Shown here: in pieces, positions 35,113 to 38,519 of the stretch
Layout: the number at the start of each line of letters is the position of its first letter
How positions within the stretch are numbered: the first letter of the stretch is position 1
NCBI GenBank assembly: GCA_016215335.1
Contig: JACRKE010000018.1
Location: 1 to 38,519, forward strand
Reading direction: 5' to 3'
From: Candidatus Vogelbacteria bacterium
GTDB lineage: Bacteria > Patescibacteriota > Minisyncoccia > Phycocordibacterales > JACRKE01
DNA: 38,519 nt
Made by a program: the position numbers and the translations under genes
Notes under the pieces: model-generated
What the model was told of the DNA's origin: nothing
Databases searched by the model: none
Seen by the model: only the letters and a program-made list of their open reading frames with translations

Positions 35113-35463
35113 CTACTCAAACTCATCGTCAATATCTAAAAAATCCATGAGCTGCTGGCGAAGTTCAAAGCGATACTTTTGATCCAGGACACCTAGCGTC
35201 TTTAAAATCCGTGTAAGATCAACAACACGCACCTGCGCGAGCTCGAGGGTTGAGTCTTGAGCGAGACCGTTCTCCTTGGATTTCTTAACCGGAATAGTGA
35301 GGTACACCTGACGATCTGTCGTTGTGAACGGAATTATTACTGCTGTGTTTATATGCGACGCGTTCGTTCTGTTGTTCTGTATAACAACAGCCGGTCTAAC
35401 GCCTTTTTTCTCCGCCCCCTTGGTTTGGCTCAGTTGAACTACTACAATATCGTACTTTTTCAT
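35113..35463 (-). CDS. MazF/PemK-like toxin
   Basis: A 116-residue protein of the MazF endoribonuclease family. It opens KKYDIVVVQLSQTKGAEKKGVRPAVVIQN, containing the conserved RPAVVIQ strand. The motifs AVIIPFTTTD and LDLTRI-like VRVVDLTRIL follow. Such toxins cut mRNA when freed from their antitoxin. Its ATG overlaps the stop of the antitoxin gene by 4 nt, so the pair is coupled. Confidence 0.92.
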   Translation of the reverse strand: MKKYDIVVVQLSQTKGAEKKGVRPAVVIQNNRTNASHINTAVIIPFTTTDRQVYLTIPVKKSKENGLAQDSTLELAQVRVVDLTRILKTLGVLDQKYRFELRQQLMDFLDIDDEFE

Positions 35464-35708
35464 TCTAGGCCGACCCGAAGATTAATCGGATTGTTTGCAA
35501 TATCAAGCCACATCTGCATATCAGGACTATCTGCGAGTGCATTGCCGGACTCAAACATAAGCTGTCCAATCCGCGCACGTTCAGCTTTGCGAAGCGCGGC
35601 CTCAAGCACATCGCGTCTGGTACGATCTTCCGCCTTGGCCCAATCGTCCAAGAACTTAAGTAACTTCGCATCTATATTAGTTGTTAGTCTAGCAGTTTTA
35701 ATATGCAT
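35460..35708 (-). CDS. Ribbon-helix-helix antitoxin
   Basis: An 82-residue protein starting with a basic beta strand (ARLTTNIDAKLLKFLDDWAK), then RTRRDVLEAALRKAER, the ribbon-helix-helix fold used by MazE/CopG-like antitoxins. The acidic C-terminal half would bind the toxin. It is first in the operon and is expected to repress it through the palindromic site at 35714-35734. Confidence 0.88.
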   Translation of the reverse strand: MHIKTARLTTNIDAKLLKFLDDWAKAEDRTRRDVLEAALRKAERARIGQLMFESGNALADSPDMQMWLDIANNPINLRVGLE

Positions 35709-35713
35709 GCTGT

Positions 35714-35734
35714 GTATGTATTATACGTACATAC
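35714..35734 (-). promoter_or_regulatory. Operator/promoter of the toxin-antitoxin operon
   Basis: GTATGTA and TACATAC arms with a 7-nt spacer lie 6 nt before the antitoxin start. A minus-strand TATAAT lies within them. An upstream TTGACT at about 35753-35758 with TATAGT 16 nt downstream is another promoter option. The overlap of -10 and palindrome suits autorepression. Confidence 0.6.
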
Positions 35735-35831
35735 TATAAAAGACATCCTCGGAAGTCAAATCATACCACTTCTCAGGAAAATAGGCTCGCTTATCTTTGT
35801 CGTTTTTGTAGCATTCATGCTCCATGCATAA

Positions 35832-35873
35832 ATACACAAGTCTGTCTTGTGTACACAAGACAGACTTGTGTAT
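35832..35873. repeat. 42-bp perfect palindrome without loop
   Basis: Two 21-bp arms (outer end ATACACAAGTCTG) meet without spacer. It lies in a 386-nt gap (35709-36094) that otherwise holds the TA promoter, two copies of TTTACCACGAYGTAGC (about 35927 and 35961) and another palindrome. No gene is supported in this gap. Confidence 0.85.
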
Positions 35874-36024
35874 AAATTCTTTGCACTAAAAATCCCCGAG
35901 TACCGTCTGGTCACGAGGAGTCCGCCTTTACCACGACGTAGCCTTGGCATAGTAGGGTTTTACCACGATGTAGCTTGAATAAGCGAAGTCTGGTGAAGGC
36001 CTTTGCGGGATGGCCTACCTCTCT

Positions 36025-36056
36025 CCGCCGCCGATGGCCTTGGCCATCGGCGGCGG
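36025..36056. repeat. 32-bp GC-rich palindrome
   Basis: Fifteen-bp arms CCGCCGCCGATGGCC with a TT loop, downstream of the minus-strand membrane gene. It could serve as that gene's terminator, but no U-run follows. Confidence 0.75.
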
Positions 36057-36094
36057 GTGAAGGGTTTATGTGTACTTGGTTACTGCTAAGGCTA

Positions 36095-36991
36095 CTAAGT
36101 TGTGCTAGTCGTCTTCTTGCTGCTGCCCATCGAATCGATGCCTCGTCCTTCAGCCGTGATGCCGACCGACGTTAGAGATCCGGTGTAAAGCTCACCGCGA
36201 ACTGCGTCCACGTGGCTCTTATTCTGAACAAGATTCGCACGGAGCCTCTTGGCTACGACATCGAAGAATCCTACGCGCGTCTGAACGCCGATGCTCTCTA
36301 TCAAGTTTGTTGGCCCTATTGCCTTCTTGAAATCGGCCTCGACCACCCTGAGTTCCGCCTCGACGCGGTCGAGCAGCACCTTACCGATTCGCACTGTGTC
36401 CTCTTTTGGCACTAGGGCGATAGGCTTACCATCTCTCATAAGCGAGCCGGTGCAGGTCGACATGAAGTTGACGGAAAGAATGACTTTACAGCCAAGGAAC
36501 TCAAGCTCTCGACTGTCACCGTTACTGATCGACTCCGCGAAGAACGTAGTCGGCACGCTCATGTGGTAGCTCGCATGTTGCCCAGCCGCAAGTTTCTTCT
36601 CTTCCCACGCCGACTTGCCCTCCTTCTCTGTCAGTATCAGCACACTACCGGGCCCGACGTAGACGAAAAATCTGGATATACAGAGAACGGAAAAGAAAAA
36701 TGCTGACGCGATCACCGTGTGCACTCGGATGTCGAATCGTTCCCAGAAGCACGGGGTACTTGACCAATTTGGCACGCAGAGATTTCGATCGGCAGTGTAC
36801 CTTGTGCCACGGCATAGACCCCGCAGGAATTTCACTCCGGCCGAGGCAACGACCACTCCCATGAAGAGAAAGAGGAAGTAGCCAAAACTAATTGAATCCC
36901 TTTTCCACATTTCGGAAGCGCTGTTCAGGAACACTACTAGGGCCAACGTGTAAAGAAATGCGTTCAACGAGACGAGAAACCTGTAACTCAC
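36095..36991 (-). CDS. GC-rich membrane protein, function unknown
   Basis: A 298-residue protein starting at a GTG. AGAGGTGA lies 5 nt upstream, one of two strong Shine-Dalgarno sequences noticed in the window. Hydrophobic segments are at about 5-24, 34-56 and 90-112. The soluble part after 115 (VYVGPGSVLILTEKEGKS, then a long stretch ending in GITAEGRGID) has a faint resemblance to SPFH/band-7 proteins, which is not enough for a name. GC content is clearly higher than in neighbouring genes. These traits suggest recent transfer. Confidence 0.7.
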   Translation of the reverse strand: MSYRFLVSLNAFLYTLALVVFLNSASEMWKRDSISFGYFLFLFMGVVVASAGVKFLRGLCRGTRYTADRNLCVPNWSSTPCFWERFDIRVHTVIASAFFFSVLCISRFFVYVGPGSVLILTEKEGKSAWEEKKLAAGQHASYHMSVPTTFFAESISNGDSRELEFLGCKVILSVNFMSTCTGSLMRDGKPIALVPKEDTVRIGKVLLDRVEAELRVVEADFKKAIGPTNLIESIGVQTRVGFFDVVAKRLRANLVQNKSHVDAVRGELYTGSLTSVGITAEGRGIDSMGSSKKTTSTT

Positions 36992-37045
36992 CTAGATCAC
37001 CTCTTTCCTGCCTTTTAGGCAGATAATGTACCAAGTTTAGCGTAA

Positions 37046-37101
37046 ATGCCGTATAGCGATCAAATGACTAAGGATATAGCCATCTTGTCGCTACACGGCA
37101 T
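37046..37101. promoter_or_regulatory. Inverted repeat upstream of the GC-rich gene
   Basis: Arms ATGCCGTATAGCGA and TCGCTACACGGCAT match at 13 of 14 positions, with 28 nt between them. It lies 55 nt upstream of the GTG start in a 409-nt gene-free stretch (36992-37400). A smaller hairpin CTGCC/GGCAG is at 37008-37022. Outer inverted arms ACTGCTCACAA and TTGTGAGCAGT enclose the dispersed repeat that follows. Confidence 0.45.
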
Positions 37102-37202
37102 AATTTTCAAGATACCAAAATCTAACTATATTATACAGCACATTGTGATTATTTGTCAATGTTGCCGTTACAAACAGGAACTGCTCACAACTCCAAATAA
37201 GC

Positions 37203-37280
37203 GTCTTTGCGAGGTACTCCGAAGCAATCTAGGTTTATCGGAGCAATACACTGGATTGCTTCGGATTACCTCGCAAAGAC
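37203..37280. repeat. Dispersed palindromic repeat, copy 1
   Basis: Long imperfect arms starting GTCTTTGCGAGGTA and containing CCGAAGCAATC, closing with GATTGCTTCGG and TACCTCGCAAAGAC. The core words (gaagcaat...attgcttc, tcgcaa-gac) are, from memory, those of a palindromic repeat family found in many bacterial phyla. Copy 2 lies at 38208-38283, on the other side of the pseudouridine synthase gene. Confidence 0.75.
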
Positions 37281-37400
37281 AGAGCGAGATATACAGCGTA
37301 TATTAGCCAGCACTCGTTTTTTGTGAGCAGTTACTACAAACAGGAACAAATAAATGCAGAAAGGCTATAAAAAGGCCATGTTTAATGCTATAGTTTAGGA

Positions 37401-38195
37401 ATGCAGACAGGCAAAATGAAACATTCGAATCCGAAGCGCCGGCCCCGCCTCGGGCGGGGCCGGCGACCAGAGCCCTCCTCTTCTTTGGAGCCCGCCTTTC
37501 CCATGCGCATTAATAAATATCTCGCCATGGAATCAGTGAGTACTCGCCGAGGCGCTGACGAGCTTGTCGCAAAGGGTAAGGTGATGATCAATGGCAAAAA
37601 AGCTTTGCTTGGGCAAAAGGTAAACGAGGGCGACAAAGTTGAAATCGCGACTAACAAGAAAGCAAAACCCTTTCGCTATTACGCCTACAACAAGCCGAAA
37701 GGTGTCATTAGCCACTCGGCACAATTCGGCGAGGACGACGTGGTAAAAGCCTCCGGACTCAAGGGTGTATTCCCTATTGGCAGACTCGACAAGGACTCAC
37801 ACGGACTCATAATTCTCACAGATGATGGACGCATCACTGACAAGCTACTGAACCCAGACTATTATCACGAGAAAGAGTACGTGGTACAGGTTCAGCACGA
37901 TCTTCGTGCGAGCTTCAAGGAGTACATGGAGGCTGGCATAACAATCGACGACTACACTACAAAACCGTGCAAGGTGAAAATTATTGGTCCGAAGAAATTT
38001 GGCATAATTATTACAGAAGGCAAAAAGCATCAGATCCGTCGCATGTGCGAAATAATGCACAACGAAGTAACAGACTTGAAACGAACGCGTATTATGAACA
38101 TTCGTCTTGCTGACCTACCAGATAATGCATCACGCCAGATTCTAGGCGATGAACTGCACGAATTTCTAGAGTTGTTGGATGTTGTGGAACGATAA
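37401..38195 (+). CDS. RluB/RluF-family pseudouridine synthase
   Basis: Isomerises uridine in rRNA to pseudouridine. The S4 RNA-binding domain starts at MRINKYLAMESVSTRRGAD (Met35, 37503). The catalytic domain has GRLDKDSHGLIILTDDG with Asp130 and the family motifs YVVQVQ and GKKHQIRRM. The N-terminal 34 residues are Arg/Pro-rich and encoded partly by a 29-bp palindrome, so translation may truly begin at 37503 or at Met6 (37416). No ribosome binding site decides. The gene is bracketed by the two copies of the dispersed repeat. The exact rRNA site cannot be told. Confidence 0.92.
   Translation: MQTGKMKHSNPKRRPRLGRGRRPEPSSSLEPAFPMRINKYLAMESVSTRRGADELVAKGKVMINGKKALLGQKVNEGDKVEIATNKKAKPFRYYAYNKPKGVISHSAQFGEDDVVKASGLKGVFPIGRLDKDSHGLIILTDDGRITDKLLNPDYYHEKEYVVQVQHDLRASFKEYMEAGITIDDYTTKPCKVKIIGPKKFGIIITEGKKHQIRRMCEIMHNEVTDLKRTRIMNIRLADLPDNASRQILGDELHEFLELLDVVER
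37437..37465. repeat. 29-bp GC-only palindrome at the start of the pseudouridine synthase gene
   Basis: Thirteen-bp arms CGCCGGCCCCGCC with a TCG loop. If in the mRNA leader it would form a very stable hairpin 38 nt before the ATG at 37503. Confidence 0.8.
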
Positions 38196-38207
38196 TGCTT
38201 TCAAGAG

Positions 38208-38283
38208 CGTCTTTGCGAGGGTAAATCCGAAGCAATCCAGTATCTCCTAGATTGCTTCGCGCCATGGCGCTCGCAATGACGAC
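38208..38283. repeat. Dispersed palindromic repeat, copy 2
   Basis: Begins GCGTCTTTGCGAGG like copy 1, contains TCCGAAGCAATCCAG facing CTAGATTGCTTCG, and ends GCTCGCAATGAC. An internal GCGCCATGGCGC palindrome is present. Confidence 0.75.
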
Positions 38284-38314
38284 ATTAGTACGAAGCTTAT
38301 AAATTGCAATTATC

Positions 38315-38407
38315 ATGAGCCAAAACACAGTCCGCCAAAAACCTAGACGACACAAAAAATGGCGCTTTTATATTCTTAAAGCTGTGAATTACGAAATGTA
38401 CTTTTAA
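38315..38407 (+). CDS. Possible 30-residue basic peptide
   Basis: ATG to TAA frame reading MSQNTVRQKPRRHKKWRFYI and ending AVNYEMYF, followed 20 nt later by a good terminator. The Arg/Lys-rich front and aromatic rear are unlike random sequence, but there is no ribosome binding site or family match. The rest of 38284-38519 holds only the terminator. Confidence 0.25.
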   Translation: MSQNTVRQKPRRHKKWRFYILKAVNYEMYF

Positions 38408-38426
38408 CAAAAATTGACGCATACTA

Positions 38427-38456
38427 GAAAGGCACCCGATGAGGGTGCCTTTCTTT
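38427..38456 (+). terminator. Rho-independent terminator
   Basis: Arms GAAAGGCACCC/GGGTGCCTTTC (11 bp, loop 5 nt) followed by TTTC. Confidence 0.8.
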
Positions 38457-38519
38457 CACACATGTATCCACAAATTCTAACCAACCTACAAAAGATTGTC
38501 ACATATATCACACACAAAT

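Noticed and set aside
35756-35950. A 64-codon minus-strand frame containing RLRRGKGGLLVTRRYSGIFS
   Set aside because: It crosses the 42-bp palindrome and has no start signal or recognisable domain. It could be a remnant, but support is too weak.

Overview
The window reads as a piece of a Patescibacteria (CPR) chromosome, most likely of the Parcubacteria/Paceibacteria kind. This is inferred from gene content and style: short versions of core proteins, a very compact type IV pilus operon with PilM, PilN, PilO and PilB but no PilQ, almost no Shine-Dalgarno sequences, tRNAs mostly without an encoded CCA, a group I intron in a tRNA, and a serine recombinase and LAGLIDADG endonucleases of the type common there. 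UGA is used as a stop and a peptide chain release factor 2 is present, so the standard bacterial code applies, not the UGA=Gly code of SR1/Gracilibacteria.

Layout. 1-2650 is a mobile-element cluster around tRNA-Gln: a large serine recombinase on one side, a LAGLIDADG homing endonuclease on the other, both with stop codons inside the tRNA gene, plus a 124-bp inverted repeat around the recombinase. 2761-3798 is an aldo/keto reductase, convergent with a minus-strand block of housekeeping genes (pyrG, and prfB-ftsE-ftsX). 8564-10308 holds tRNA-Met, a second LAGLIDADG gene that ends inside tRNA-Asp, the tRNA-Asp itself split by a group I intron of about 204 nt, a small orphan gene and tRNA-Thr. 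10329-14777 (minus) is a membrane protein with a HEPN-like tail, then ligA-gatC-gatA in transcription order.

14792-27777 (minus) is one long type IV pilus / competence-pseudopilus locus, in transcription order pilM, pilN, pilO, a pilP-like gene, pilB, a CheY-like regulator, pilT, pilC, two major-type pilins, then pilD and four minor pseudopilins. It is interrupted at 18360-19106 by a REP-associated (Y1, HUH) transposase flanked by two palindromes, and its spacers carry related G/T-rich hairpins. comF (27938) is divergent from pilM, so DNA uptake machinery is on both sides of one intergenic region.

28624-31172 (plus) holds a possible endonuclease remnant running into tRNA-Ser, an S41-type peptidase without signal peptide, a SET-domain protein and a VIT/CCC1-like transporter. 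31183-35708 (minus) holds a THUMP-type RNA methyltransferase, an ABC-F protein, an anchored hypothetical protein and a MazF/RHH toxin-antitoxin pair. 35709-37400 is palindrome-rich with one unusual GC-rich membrane gene. 37401-38195 is an RluB/RluF-type pseudouridine synthase bracketed by two copies of a dispersed palindromic repeat.

The most interesting themes are: (1) tRNA genes serving as landing pads whose conserved bases supply the stop codons of invading genes; (2) a group I intron in the anticodon of tRNA-Asp with its candidate endonuclease outside the intron; (3) many perfect short-loop palindromes of unrelated sequence, some in frame inside essential genes such as ligA; (4) a two-copy structured repeat with one compensatory base-pair change; and (5) a RAYT with its own REP palindromes, one copy 13 kb away.
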